This document shows, in pieces, positions 1-7,444 of a DNA stretch of 64,000 nucleotides. Source of the DNA: Nissabacter sp. SGAir0207 (GTDB lineage: Bacteria > Pseudomonadota > Gammaproteobacteria > Enterobacterales > Enterobacteriaceae); assembly GCF_005491205.1 (NCBI RefSeq), contig NZ_CP028037.1, positions 325,927 to 389,926 on the forward strand, in the 5' to 3' direction. The notes under the pieces are model-generated. The model made no database searches. It was not told where the DNA came from and saw only the letters and a program-made list of their open reading frames with translations. The position numbers were made by a program, and so were the translations under genes. The first letter of the stretch is position 1; the number at the start of each line of letters is the position of its first letter.

Positions 1-67
1 ATTGGGGATGGGTGGCCGGTACATACAGGGTGGCACCCAAATCGTTAGGCGTGACAGTTTCCATCAT
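1..67 (-). CDS. Ter-associated HpcH/HpaI (C-C bond lyase) family protein, 5' fragment
   Basis: Only the first ~22 codons are present; the gene runs off the left edge. The peptide begins MMETVTPNDLGATLYVPATH, which resembles the start of the citrate-lyase-like TIM-barrel proteins encoded in ter biosynthetic clusters. Three in-frame ATGs lie at 73, 67 and 64. AAGG at the end of the preceding gene sits at good spacing for 67, so I chose that one. It follows the StiP gene by about 8 bp and is co-oriented with it, so it should be part of the same leftward operon. The function rests on a short N-terminal match plus context. Confidence 0.6.
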   Translation of the reverse strand, partial: MMETVTPNDLGATLYVPATHPQ

Positions 68-75
68 CCTCATCC

Positions 76-1155
76 TTACACCACTTTTCTGATAATGGTG
101 ACAGCCCGGTAAATCCCGATGGCCTCGCCAACCTCTTCGACCTGGATACCAGCCTCCTCCGCGAGGTGAACCAGCAGGGCCACGTCGGCATCCGCTTTAT
201 TGCTGACCAGCACATGATCTGGCACCCGGCGCATCACCGCACGGGTGGCCTCGGCGATGCCGGGTTTGATGCGGTTAAGGGAGTCAACCCGGTAGGTCTC
301 CGCCAGCATGGCGAGCACCCGCTCGCTTAAGTGGCGACGCAGGGTGCGCCGTTCGGGGTCAGGCCGCGCGGCCGCCACCGGTTGGCTCAGCTGCGCACGC
401 AGGGCATCAATCTCCGCGACAAACTGGCGGCTGATGTCATGGTCGAGCAGGTGGCGGCAATACATCGCGCCATGAAATTCGCCCTCGCGCCATAACGAGC
501 GGCTGACCAGCCCGGAGACCGGCGCGCCGAGGATGCCGAACGGCATCAGCCAATCCTCGCCGGAGGCAGAGAGCCAGGCGCAGCCGCCGGGGTCGGCCAG
601 CACCGCCAGCCGTGGCGGATGGCCAAAGGCTGGCAGCGGGGCCAGCGACGCCGCCAGCTCACGCGAAATGGCGCCCTTGCCCGTCCAGCCATCAACAAAC
701 ACCACCCCGGCGCTGCCATGTGTCTGGGTGATGTGCGCCAACGCCGTTTGATCGAGTCCGCGATCGCGGATGATGCTGACGCCATAGTGCACCGCGTCGA
801 TGCCCAGATCCCGCAGGGTATGCAGCAGGCAGACGCCCAGCGGCACCCCGGCGCGCACCAGCGAAACCAGCACCAGCGGGCGGGCGCTGACCTGTTCCGC
901 CAGGCCAAGCGCCAGTGCGGTCACCTCTTGGGCAATGCGTGGGCCAAACTGCGCCATTGCCTGCCGGTAGATGGCCTGATGCGCCGCCGATGGCGTTGGC
1001 TCCTCAGAGAGCATCTCTGAATAGTGTTTGTCGCCCCGCTGGATCAGGCGCTCCTTCTCCTCAACCGGGGTGTAATCCACCTCGACCGGCGAGAGCAGGA
1101 ACGTAATGTCCGACGCATCATAAGAGCCCGAGGCGAGGGCGAAGGGGGTATGCAT
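76..1155 (-). CDS. StiP-family (PRTase-like) protein with C-terminal PELOTA RNA-binding domain, ter cluster
   Basis: About 359 residues. The N-terminal two thirds match the StiP/'cysteine protease' family that ter-locus analyses treat as a phosphoribosyltransferase-like fold; the stretch VFVDGWTGKGAI looks like a PRPP-binding loop. The last ~90 residues (RIKPGIAEATRAVMRR onwards) fit the PELOTA_1 domain. A GTG at 1161 is possible, but AAGGAG lies 5 nt before the ATG at 1155, so that start is preferred. It is the fifth gene of the leftward ter biosynthetic operon, 13 bp after the HAD gene. Published comparative genomics predicts that this module makes a nucleoside-like metabolite. The protease and PRTase labels conflict in the literature, and the sequence alone does not settle the activity. 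Confidence 0.8.
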   Translation of the reverse strand: MHTPFALASGSYDASDITFLLSPVEVDYTPVEEKERLIQRGDKHYSEMLSEEPTPSAAHQAIYRQAMAQFGPRIAQEVTALALGLAEQVSARPLVLVSLVRAGVPLGVCLLHTLRDLGIDAVHYGVSIIRDRGLDQTALAHITQTHGSAGVVFVDGWTGKGAISRELAASLAPLPAFGHPPRLAVLADPGGCAWLSASGEDWLMPFGILGAPVSGLVSRSLWREGEFHGAMYCRHLLDHDISRQFVAEIDALRAQLSQPVAAARPDPERRTLRRHLSERVLAMLAETYRVDSLNRIKPGIAEATRAVMRRVPDHVLVSNKADADVALLVHLAEEAGIQVEEVGEAIGIYRAVTIIRKVV

Positions 1156-1168
1156 AATCACTCCTTAA

Positions 1169-1975
1169 TCAATGCCGCGACAGGGCATCCTGCAACAGGG
1201 CCAGCACCTGGCTGCGCTGGGGCAGCGCCAGAAAGTCACACTGCTGCATAAAACTGAAATCCGTCAGGCTATCGCCAAAGCCGAGCACTGGCCGATCAGG
1301 CGCGTGTTCATGCAGCCGCGCCAGTAGGTAGCGCACGGCGTGGCCCTTGTCGATGCAGTTGGGCAACCAGGCAATATTATTGCCATTACGGTGGACGTAG
1401 AACCCGTCCAGATCAAAGGTTTGTGCTACCCAGTCGGCATAGCGGTTGAGCGCCTCCAGTTGGCTGCTCTCCTTCACCTTCATCACTAGATAGATGGGGA
1501 TGCCATACTCCTGGCACATCCGGCACCAGCCGGGCGCGGTAGGCAGATGGGCATCCTGCGCCTGTGGGTCGGCCAACAGCGTTGATACATGCTGTTGCAG
1601 CGCCGCCAGCCGTGTCTGGTAGGGCGCAAGCTGCGCGCTGATCTGCGCTTGCCAGCTGGCATCCGGCTCGCCCTGTGGTGTCAAAATCACCGCGCCGTGG
1701 GTCGTGATGGCGTAGGAATCAAAGGGGATGCAGACCCGCGCCAGCTCGTCAGTGCCGCGCGCGGTGACCGGAATGGTCTCCGCCTGTGCCAGCATCCACT
1801 GCACCAGATTGGCCTGCCGCGCCATCATAAAGCTGCGCGGGGCGAGATCCCTGTCCAGCGCGCCGACGGCTAAGGGTTGCTGCGCCTGCGGGCCAGGGAT
1901 CTTGCGCAGGGTCTGAAACAGGGTGTCGTCCAGATCGGTAAAGATGATCGGGCGGGTAAAGGCGTCGTGCGGCAT
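1169..1975 (-). CDS. HAD-superfamily hydrolase, ter cluster
   Basis: 268 residues with the HAD motif I signature FTDLDDTLF at residues ~12-20. TARG (motif II region) follows, and a motif IV-like GFGDSLTDFSFM lies near the C terminus, so the catalytic set looks complete. The lysine in MKVKESSQLEAL may be motif III. Length and layout resemble Cof/sucrose-phosphatase-like HADs, which dephosphorylate small phosphorylated metabolites. Its start codon follows the PRTase stop by one base, and the ribosome site GAGGG lies inside the upstream gene, which suggests translational coupling. In this cluster it probably removes phosphate from the phosphoribosylated intermediate (inference). The substrate is unknown. 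Confidence 0.85.
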   Translation of the reverse strand: MPHDAFTRPIIFTDLDDTLFQTLRKIPGPQAQQPLAVGALDRDLAPRSFMMARQANLVQWMLAQAETIPVTARGTDELARVCIPFDSYAITTHGAVILTPQGEPDASWQAQISAQLAPYQTRLAALQQHVSTLLADPQAQDAHLPTAPGWCRMCQEYGIPIYLVMKVKESSQLEALNRYADWVAQTFDLDGFYVHRNGNNIAWLPNCIDKGHAVRYLLARLHEHAPDRPVLGFGDSLTDFSFMQQCDFLALPQRSQVLALLQDALSRH

Positions 1976-1976
1976 A

Positions 1977-3107
1977 TCAGCCCTCGTGGATGTGCAGATG
2001 CGGGAAGCGAACCAAAAAAGCCGGATCCCACGCGGAGGCGGGTGTCTCGGTACAGAGGATCACCCGGTCATAGGCAGCGGGATCGACGTTATAGAGGTAC
2101 ATCGGTACGCCCAGACCATAGTGATCCTGGAAGCTCATCGCCTGCTCAATGGCCAGCCCCGGCGAGACCGGGGAGCGGGTGGTGGAGCCAAATTTGACCT
2201 GCGCCCCTTGGTTCTCCAGCCATTCGGCCAGCAGGAACGGCTGCCAGACATACTCCCCAGAGCCAAGCACCAGAATGCGTTCGCCGGGACAGGGGGCCGG
2301 CAGGTGCAGCAGGCGCTCCACCTCGTCAACGCCCATCCGTCCCCAGCGATCCGCCAGCCCGTTCAGTGGCTGGCTGCCACGCGCGGTAATGTTGACCTGC
2401 GGGGCATCCAGCACCACCGGCGTGCTGGCCGGTGTCCAGCGCCAGCGGCCGGTGGCGAGCGAGACCGCGCTGACCGGCAGGGCGATCTGCCCGCCCAGCG
2501 CATTGGCTGACCAGTCTGTCAGGGTGGCGGTGACCACCTGCCGCAACTGGGTAAGCCCAGCGTCGTGCAGCGCACGGTAGAGGTTGAGGAAGGTTTTGCC
2601 GGTGGTGGCCTCGTCATCCACCATCACCAACGTGCGGGCCTGCTGCACCTGTTCACGCAGGGCAGGGTGGGTAGGCTGATGCACCAGATGCGCCGTGGCG
2701 TGGCTGTGCTCCTCCTCAAAACGGCAGAGCAGATCGCCACCGAGCGGGTGGCGGGTGGTGGTCAGCAGGATCGCCTGCTCACCGCGCGCACGCAGGGCGG
2801 CATGGACACCCGCCGCCAGCCCGACCGCCGTCTCCGCCATGCCCATCACCAGCAGCGGGCCGGGCAGGTTGGTGGGGATCTGGTCGGCCAGATCGCTAAA
2901 GGCTTTGCGCATCAGGCGGGGCGGGCAGGGGATATGGCGACCCAGCACCTTGCTGACAAACAGAAAGGCGCGCCGTGGATTGCGGCGCTGTGCCATAGAG
3001 AACAGCGTGTCAGCGCTCCATCCCGGCTGGCAAAAGAGGTCCAGCGACATCTTGCCCGCCGGCAGGCTGGCCTCCAAATGTTCTTCGTGACCGTGGGCAT
3101 TACGCAT
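1977..3107 (-). CDS. Phosphoribosyltransferase with TRSP domain (ter cluster)
   Basis: 376 residues. The N-terminal part carries a type I PRTase signature: the PRPP loop LVMVDDEATTGKTFLNL at about residue 155 (two acidic residues followed by a TGKT-type turn). The C-terminal part, from about 220 (LPVSAVSLATGRWRW, then ILVLGSGEYVWQPFLLAEWL), fits the TRSP domain found with ter PRTases. Such proteins are predicted to transfer a base-like moiety to PRPP in the ter-linked nucleoside-like pathway. It overlaps the end of the ATP-grasp gene by 8 bp and is followed at once by the HAD gene, so the three are probably co-translated. Substrate identity is not visible. Confidence 0.85.
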   Translation of the reverse strand: MRNAHGHEEHLEASLPAGKMSLDLFCQPGWSADTLFSMAQRRNPRRAFLFVSKVLGRHIPCPPRLMRKAFSDLADQIPTNLPGPLLVMGMAETAVGLAAGVHAALRARGEQAILLTTTRHPLGGDLLCRFEEEHSHATAHLVHQPTHPALREQVQQARTLVMVDDEATTGKTFLNLYRALHDAGLTQLRQVVTATLTDWSANALGGQIALPVSAVSLATGRWRWTPASTPVVLDAPQVNITARGSQPLNGLADRWGRMGVDEVERLLHLPAPCPGERILVLGSGEYVWQPFLLAEWLENQGAQVKFGSTTRSPVSPGLAIEQAMSFQDHYGLGVPMYLYNVDPAAYDRVILCTETPASAWDPAFLVRFPHLHIHEG

Positions 3108-4146
3108 GGTGTGACTCGCTGGCAGGAACCGGAATAGCCTCTTCCACGATACGCACCGTGGTATGGCGGAGTTGTTGGCGGGGAAGGGTTAACCCCAGCC
3201 GATCGGCCATCATGATGGCCGGTAAATTGATGCCGCTTTGCAGGCCATAGGCGACCCCGCCGCTGGGGCGCAAATTGCACTCCAGCACGCGCGGGCGGCC
3301 ATCATCACCGGCCCGCGTCTGGACGTTGATCAACCCATCTGCCTGAAGCAGCGCCGCGACGCGACAGGCCAATTCAACCTCCTCGCCATGCTCAAACAGC
3401 GTTTGCATCGGGCCATCTTTACGGCGGCCCAGCGCCGCCTGTACCTGTCCACGACGCGCCACCAAATCGATGCTGCACTCCGGGCCGGGCAGATAGGGCA
3501 TGACGATCATGGGTTGTTTCAGGCCGCCGCTCTGGGCCAGCGCGTCAAGATAGGTTTCGGTACGGATGCGGCGGGAGTCTGGCGCCTCCAGCATCAAACT
3601 GGCTGGTGCCTGATCGTCCAACTGCCAATAGCCAAGGCCATAGATGCCGGTATTGGGTTTGATGCACAGGCGCGGGTAGCTGGCCTTCAGCGTCTGCAAC
3701 GTGTCGCGTAGCGCCTCCAGGTTCTCCACGCGTACCGCCGGGGTATGCGGAATGCCCTGTGCCATCAATGCCTCGGTGAAGGCCGCTTTGTCATCCGCCA
3801 GTGCCTGTGAGGCCGGCCCGGTTGCACCCGTGATCAACTGCACGCCGGTAGCCTCAATCTCCTGTCGGTGGGCTTCAAACCAACGGCCCGGCTTGCCGGT
3901 ATGGATGACCCTGACCTGATAAGCCGCAACGGTTTCCCGTATAAACTCCAGCCGCTGCACCGGGTCAGTCGGTTCGCGCAGCGCGATATCGGCGCACTGG
4001 GTGATCTCTGGCCGGTACTGCCGGTGTGAGGCGATAACGCTCAATGGCTGGCCGTGGGCATCCTGCCAACCGTAGTGGCGAATCGCCTCGCGCAAGCCTT
4101 GGATTATCCCGCGTTGGGATGAGAATCCTTCCATCAACCACATCAT
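3100..4146 (-). CDS. ATP-grasp ligase of the ter cluster
   Basis: 348 residues from the ATG at 4146. An upstream extension of the frame (to 4245) lies inside the preceding gene and is unlikely to be used. The start overlaps the preceding stop as ATGA, with GGGAG 8 nt upstream. The body has ATP-grasp features: a glycine-rich segment CIKPNTGIYGLGYW, the basic/acidic pattern MPYLPGPECSIDLVARRGQ, and the metal-ligand region RVLECNLRPSGGVAYGLQSG (E and N ligands). It probably forms an amide or similar C-N bond on the intermediate that the neighbouring PRTase and HAD enzymes process. The family assignment is strong; the substrate is unknown. Confidence 0.87.
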   Translation of the reverse strand: MMWLMEGFSSQRGIIQGLREAIRHYGWQDAHGQPLSVIASHRQYRPEITQCADIALREPTDPVQRLEFIRETVAAYQVRVIHTGKPGRWFEAHRQEIEATGVQLITGATGPASQALADDKAAFTEALMAQGIPHTPAVRVENLEALRDTLQTLKASYPRLCIKPNTGIYGLGYWQLDDQAPASLMLEAPDSRRIRTETYLDALAQSGGLKQPMIVMPYLPGPECSIDLVARRGQVQAALGRRKDGPMQTLFEHGEEVELACRVAALLQADGLINVQTRAGDDGRPRVLECNLRPSGGVAYGLQSGINLPAIMMADRLGLTLPRQQLRHTTVRIVEEAIPVPASESHHA

Positions 4147-4535
4147 GACTGTTGCTCCCGACGGTTCTTGGCGATCAGCGCGGAGAGCGTCGAGGCAGCG
4201 GCGGGCACCTCGCCAATAGAGTGGGCACCATAGCCCCGCAACCATAAGCCAGACTTACGGTTTCCGGTTATTTCGCCCAGCTGTTTGGCACTGTGGGTTT
4301 TAAGGGCATTGACCAACATTGACAATTCGGTACCTGGCGACATAGTGAGCCGCAGCTCCACCCCCTCATGCAGCAGGTCAAGGTGATCGATCACGAAGGG
4401 AAGATTGCGTGCGCAATGGGGGATGATCTCCTGCAACAACTGCCGTTCCCGCGCCTGAACACTGTCTGGTGACCCAAACGCGAAAATGAGCTGCATCTTG
4501 ATGTCAAAGATATTGTATCTGTTGGCTTTTATCAT
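4143..4535 (-). CDS. Y1 (IS200/IS605 TnpA)-fold-like protein without catalytic residues, ter cluster
   Basis: 130 residues from the ATG at 4535, chosen because AGGG sits 6 nt upstream; the longer frame to 4661 has no comparable site. By eye it aligns end to end with IS200 TnpA as I remember it. An N-terminal strand (YNIFDIKMQLIFAF) matches TnpA's YALHQVQVHLVCIT. SMLVNALKTHSAKQL matches SAMVNALKGVSSRR, and LWLRGYGAHSIGEVPA matches LWSPSYFVSSVGGAP. The metal-binding His-hydrophobic-His pair expected before the SMLVNALK helix reads GVELRLTM here. The C-terminal helix with the nucleophilic tyrosine reads LSALIAKNRREQQ and has no Tyr. It is the first gene of the leftward ter operon, where I would have expected a TerW-type regulator. 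A DNA- or RNA-binding role is inference. Confidence 0.6.
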   Translation of the reverse strand: MIKANRYNIFDIKMQLIFAFGSPDSVQARERQLLQEIIPHCARNLPFVIDHLDLLHEGVELRLTMSPGTELSMLVNALKTHSAKQLGEITGNRKSGLWLRGYGAHSIGEVPAAASTLSALIAKNRREQQS

Positions 4536-5201
4536 TGTTTTCCCTTTCTGAAGCAACAGGAATACCGCCTGACAACTAAGAAAGTTTTTTTCAAAGGCCG
4601 ACAGACGTATTGATTCAGATTTCACAGAAAAGAGTGCGGTGTGGATCGAAGAATCTTCCACGTTTCATCTTTATAGTTGGCAAGATAGTTGGCAGATAAA
4701 TCAATGGCATTTACTTATCTTTGCAAAATATGTCAATAAATGTAATTTTATTTCTATTTATTTAAATAGGACAATGTAAATCGTCGGGAAATGAGAGCTG
4801 AAAGGTATTTATTTTAATCAAAAAATAGTCATGGTTGATGAATTAATAAATCAAACAAGAATAATTAAGCAACGATTTACTGTAAAAAAAGTTTTTATTA
4901 CATAGATTTACACAAAGCGTAAAACACCAAGGAGGAGTTTGTTACAGTCGTTACCATTTACTCCGTGACTATTGCAATCAAAGTCAGTTTTTATAGTTTA
5001 ATCATTTGATGTGTAAATCAATAAACCTTTCCTAAACAACTCAGACTATTTCTTGTAATACTGTCGCCAGATCGATTTATTTGCAGGTTAACAGGTGTGA
5101 ATCAATCTATTTATGGCTAATGGGTAACCCGTCATAAAAGATTCACTTGTTGGCACTGAATGCATTTGCACACGCTTATCTTCACAGCAAGGAGTTTCGT
5201 G
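4536..5201. promoter_or_regulatory. AT-rich divergent promoter region of the ter locus
   Basis: About 665 bp without a credible gene, strikingly AT-rich compared with the GC-rich genes on both sides, as expected for an H-NS-bound control region. It must hold the promoters for the leftward biosynthetic operon and for terZABCDE. I see four copies of GTAAATC/GATTTAC (4776-4782, 4874-4880, 4905-4911, 5013-5019) and a 10-bp tandem repeat at 4673-4694. A GGGTAACCC palindrome lies near 5121. TAATAC near 5056 is a possible -10 element, but no convincing -35 accompanies it. Confidence 0.6.
4673..4694. repeat. Tandem 10-bp direct repeat ATAGTTGGCA
   Basis: ATAGTTGGCA occurs at 4673-4682 and again at 4685-4694, a 12-bp period. 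It lies about 140 bp upstream of the Y1-like gene start and is a possible regulator half-site pair. It has no assigned function. Confidence 0.5.
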
Positions 5202-5789
5202 ATGGCTATTTCGCTAAGTAAAAACCAGTCGGTGTCTTTGACCAAGGAGTCAGGATCGACCGTTACCGCGGTTCATGTAGGTCTCGGCTGGGATGCGGTA
5301 AAAAGCAAAGGGCTGTTCGGCCTGTTTGGCGGCGGTGGCGGTGACATCGACCTGGATGCCTCCTGCGTCATGCTGGACAGCACCGGGCGCGAGGTGGATA
5401 CCGTCTGGTTCCGCAAGCTTGAGTCAGATTGCGGGGCGGTGGTGCACAGCGGTGATAACCGTACTGGCGCGGGTGACGGGGATGATGAGGTGATCACCAT
5501 CAATTTGCGCCGCGTGCCTTCAGAGGTGCAGCACCTGGCGTTCACCGTCAACAGCTTTACCGGCCAGAACTTCACGAAAGTGGAAAATGCCGGGGTGCGC
5601 ATCCTCGATCAGGCCAATAAAGAGCTGGCGACCTACAATCTGGCGCAGAAAGGGGAGCACACCGCGCTGTTTATTGCCTCGCTCTCCCGCACCGGCGGCG
5701 ACTGGCAGTTCAAGGCGCACGGTATCCCGGCCAATGGCCGCACCATTGAGAGCATGATCCCGATGATCGTGCGCGAGCTGGCGGGGTAA
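5202..5789 (+). CDS. terZ: Tellurium resistance protein TerZ (TerD-family)
   Basis: 195 residues from the ATG at 5202, with AAGGAG 7 nt upstream; the longer frame from 5160 lacks a site. It is a single TerD domain: VGLGWDA near the N terminus, then the acidic calcium-binding motifs DIDLDASC and [14 protein letters not shown] glycine-rich insert (KGLFGLFGGGGGD) precedes the first acidic motif, as in TerZ rather than TerD/TerE. It is the first gene of the rightward ter operon, two bases before terA. Known ter operons confer tellurite, colicin and phage resistance; TerD-family proteins bind Ca2+ and are thought to act with TerB and TerC at the inner membrane. Confidence 0.95.
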   Translation: MAISLSKNQSVSLTKESGSTVTAVHVGLGWDAVKSKGLFGLFGGGGGDIDLDASCVMLDSTGREVDTVWFRKLESDCGAVVHSGDNRTGAGDGDDEVITINLRRVPSEVQHLAFTVNSFTGQNFTKVENAGVRILDQANKELATYNLAQKGEHTALFIASLSRTGGDWQFKAHGIPANGRTIESMIPMIVRELAG

Positions 5790-5791
5790 CC

Positions 5792-6964
5792 ATGGCGACC
5801 CAACTGATTGCCGGCGGCAATGCCGCCGTGCCAAACACCACGGTCATCATCCGCATCAAGAGCGGCGTGGCCGCGGATGTCTCCGCGTTTCGCCTGAACG
5901 AGCAGGGCAAAACTCGCCAGGATGACGATTTTGTCTTCTACGGCCAGAAACAGAGCCAGGATCGCTCGCTGATCCTGCTGACCGAGGGCGAAACCAGCGC
6001 CTTCTCCGTGAACCTCAGCGCGCTGCCCGCCGACGTGCAGAAAGTGGCCTTCACCATTACGCCAGAGGGTGGCCAGTCAGTGCAGGCGCTGCGCTCCCTT
6101 TCCGTGGGTGTTGAGTATAACGGGCAGCCGCAACTGGCGGGCGAGGTGGATCTGGCAGGGCGCCGCGAGGCGGCGCTGATCCTCGGCGAACTGTATCGCC
6201 GCAACGGCGAGTGGAAATTCCGCTTTGTCGCGCAGGGCTTCAATGGCGGGCTGCAACCGCTGGCCGAGCACTATGGCGTGACCATCGATGAGGCCGCAGA
6301 GGAGACCCCCGCGCCAGCGCCCGCTCCCGCGCCGACCCCGAAACCCGCGCCAATCAACCTCAGCAAGGTGACGCTGACCAAAGAGCAGCCGACCATCAAC
6401 CTGACCAAGTCGGTCAACCTGAGCAAGAGCCAGGGCTTTGGCCGTATCCGCGTCAACCTGAACTGGAACCGCGGCAGTGGCGGCGGCTTCTTCAACAAGC
6501 TCAACGCCATTGACCTCGATCTCGGTGCTTACGTCCGCCTGAAAAATGGTGAGAAAGACCTGATTCAGGCGCTCGGCAACCGCTTCGGTGATTTTGATCG
6601 CTTCCCCTATGTGCACCTGGAGGGCGATGACCGCACCGGCTCCCGCTCTGAGGGCGAGTGGCTGAACATCAATGGCGCGCATTGGGATGAGATTGCTGAG
6701 GTAGTGGTGTTCGCCTTCATCTATAAGGGCGTGCCGAACTGGGCGAAAACCGACGGCGTGGTCACGCTGCAACTGCCAGAGCAGCCGCCGATTGAGACCC
6801 GCCTCACCGAAGGCGGCAGCCGCAACATGATGTGCGCCATCGCCCGGCTGGAGAACACCCAGGGCACCCTGAAGGTGGAACGCCTGAATGACTATTTCGC
6901 CGGCCATGAGCCGATGGATAAAGCCTACGGTTGGGGTTTCAACTGGCGGGCAGGCAGCAAGTAA
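5792..6964 (+). CDS. terA: Tellurium resistance protein TerA
   Basis: 390 residues, close to the usual TerA length. An N-terminal TerD-like domain (~1-165, with QDDDFVFYG and GELYRRNGEWKFRFVAQGF) is joined by an Ala/Pro linker (APAPAPAPTPKPAP, ~171-185) to a divergent C-terminal TerD-like domain (~190-390). The second domain keeps an acidic motif (HLEGDDRTGSRSEGEW). The start follows the terZ stop by two bases, with GGCGGGG at the terZ end as the likely ribosome site. Family role: cytoplasmic partner in the Ter complex. The degenerate acidic residues suggest weaker metal binding by the N-terminal domain (inference). Confidence 0.93.
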   Translation: MATQLIAGGNAAVPNTTVIIRIKSGVAADVSAFRLNEQGKTRQDDDFVFYGQKQSQDRSLILLTEGETSAFSVNLSALPADVQKVAFTITPEGGQSVQALRSLSVGVEYNGQPQLAGEVDLAGRREAALILGELYRRNGEWKFRFVAQGFNGGLQPLAEHYGVTIDEAAEETPAPAPAPAPTPKPAPINLSKVTLTKEQPTINLTKSVNLSKSQGFGRIRVNLNWNRGSGGGFFNKLNAIDLDLGAYVRLKNGEKDLIQALGNRFGDFDRFPYVHLEGDDRTGSRSEGEWLNINGAHWDEIAEVVVFAFIYKGVPNWAKTDGVVTLQLPEQPPIETRLTEGGSRNMMCAIARLENTQGTLKVERLNDYFAGHEPMDKAYGWGFNWRAGSK

Positions 6965-6984
6965 TCTTTTACGAGGAAAATACT

Positions 6985-7431
6985 ATGTTTGATTGGGCCA
7001 AAAATAAATTCAATCAGGGCCGCGAAACCTTCCTGACCGAGGTCAGCCGCTATAAGGGTAAAGACTTCATGCAGGGCTGTGTGGCGACCGGCACCTATAT
7101 CGCGTTTGCCGATGGCGTGGTCTCGCCGCAAGAGAAGCAGAAGCTGGTGAAGTACTTTGAAATCAGCGACGCGCTCAAGGTCTTCAGCACTGACGAAGTG
7201 ATCCGCGAATTCCAGAAGCTCTCTGAGAAGTTTGATTTCGATCTGGATATTGGGCGCTCCGAGTGCCTGAAGGTGATCGGCAAGCTGCGCAACAAGCCGG
7301 AGGAGGCCCGTGCGGCGGTGCGTCTGGGCGTGATGATCGCCAAGAGCGACGCAGATTTTGATGAGGCGGAGAAGCAGGCCCTGATTGCCATCTGCCATGA
7401 GTTGGGCCTGAAGCCTGACGAATTCTTCTAA
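6985..7431 (+). CDS. terB: Tellurite resistance protein TerB
   Basis: 148 residues from the ATG at 6985 (GAGGA 8-12 nt upstream); the TerB norm is ~150. All-helical TerB fold with its acidic pairs: IAFADGVVSPQEKQKL near residue 45 and MIAKSDADFDEAEKQAL near residue 122, the likely metal-binding loops. The TerB-TerC complex is known to sit at the inner membrane and to link metal sensing to other Ter proteins. The gene lies 20 bp after terA and 13 bp before terC. Confidence 0.95.
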   Translation: MFDWAKNKFNQGRETFLTEVSRYKGKDFMQGCVATGTYIAFADGVVSPQEKQKLVKYFEISDALKVFSTDEVIREFQKLSEKFDFDLDIGRSECLKVIGKLRNKPEEARAAVRLGVMIAKSDADFDEAEKQALIAICHELGLKPDEFF

Positions 7432-7444
7432 CTGAGAGTACACG

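Noticed and set aside
533..1251. Opposite-strand frames over the StiP gene
   Set aside because: They are shadows of a well-supported gene in high-GC DNA, without ribosome sites or family matches.
4143..4535. Intact IS200 insertion sequence
   Set aside because: The catalytic His pair and Tyr are absent, there are no subterminal hairpins around it, and the gene is locked in an operon by an ATGA overlap.
4536..4661. N-terminal extension of the Y1-like protein to 4661
   Set aside because: The extension lacks a ribosome site and homology, while AGGG stands 6 nt before the ATG at 4535.
6077..6907. 276-codon frame opposite terA
   Set aside because: Low-complexity shadow with no plausible start signal; terA on the other strand has family motifs throughout.
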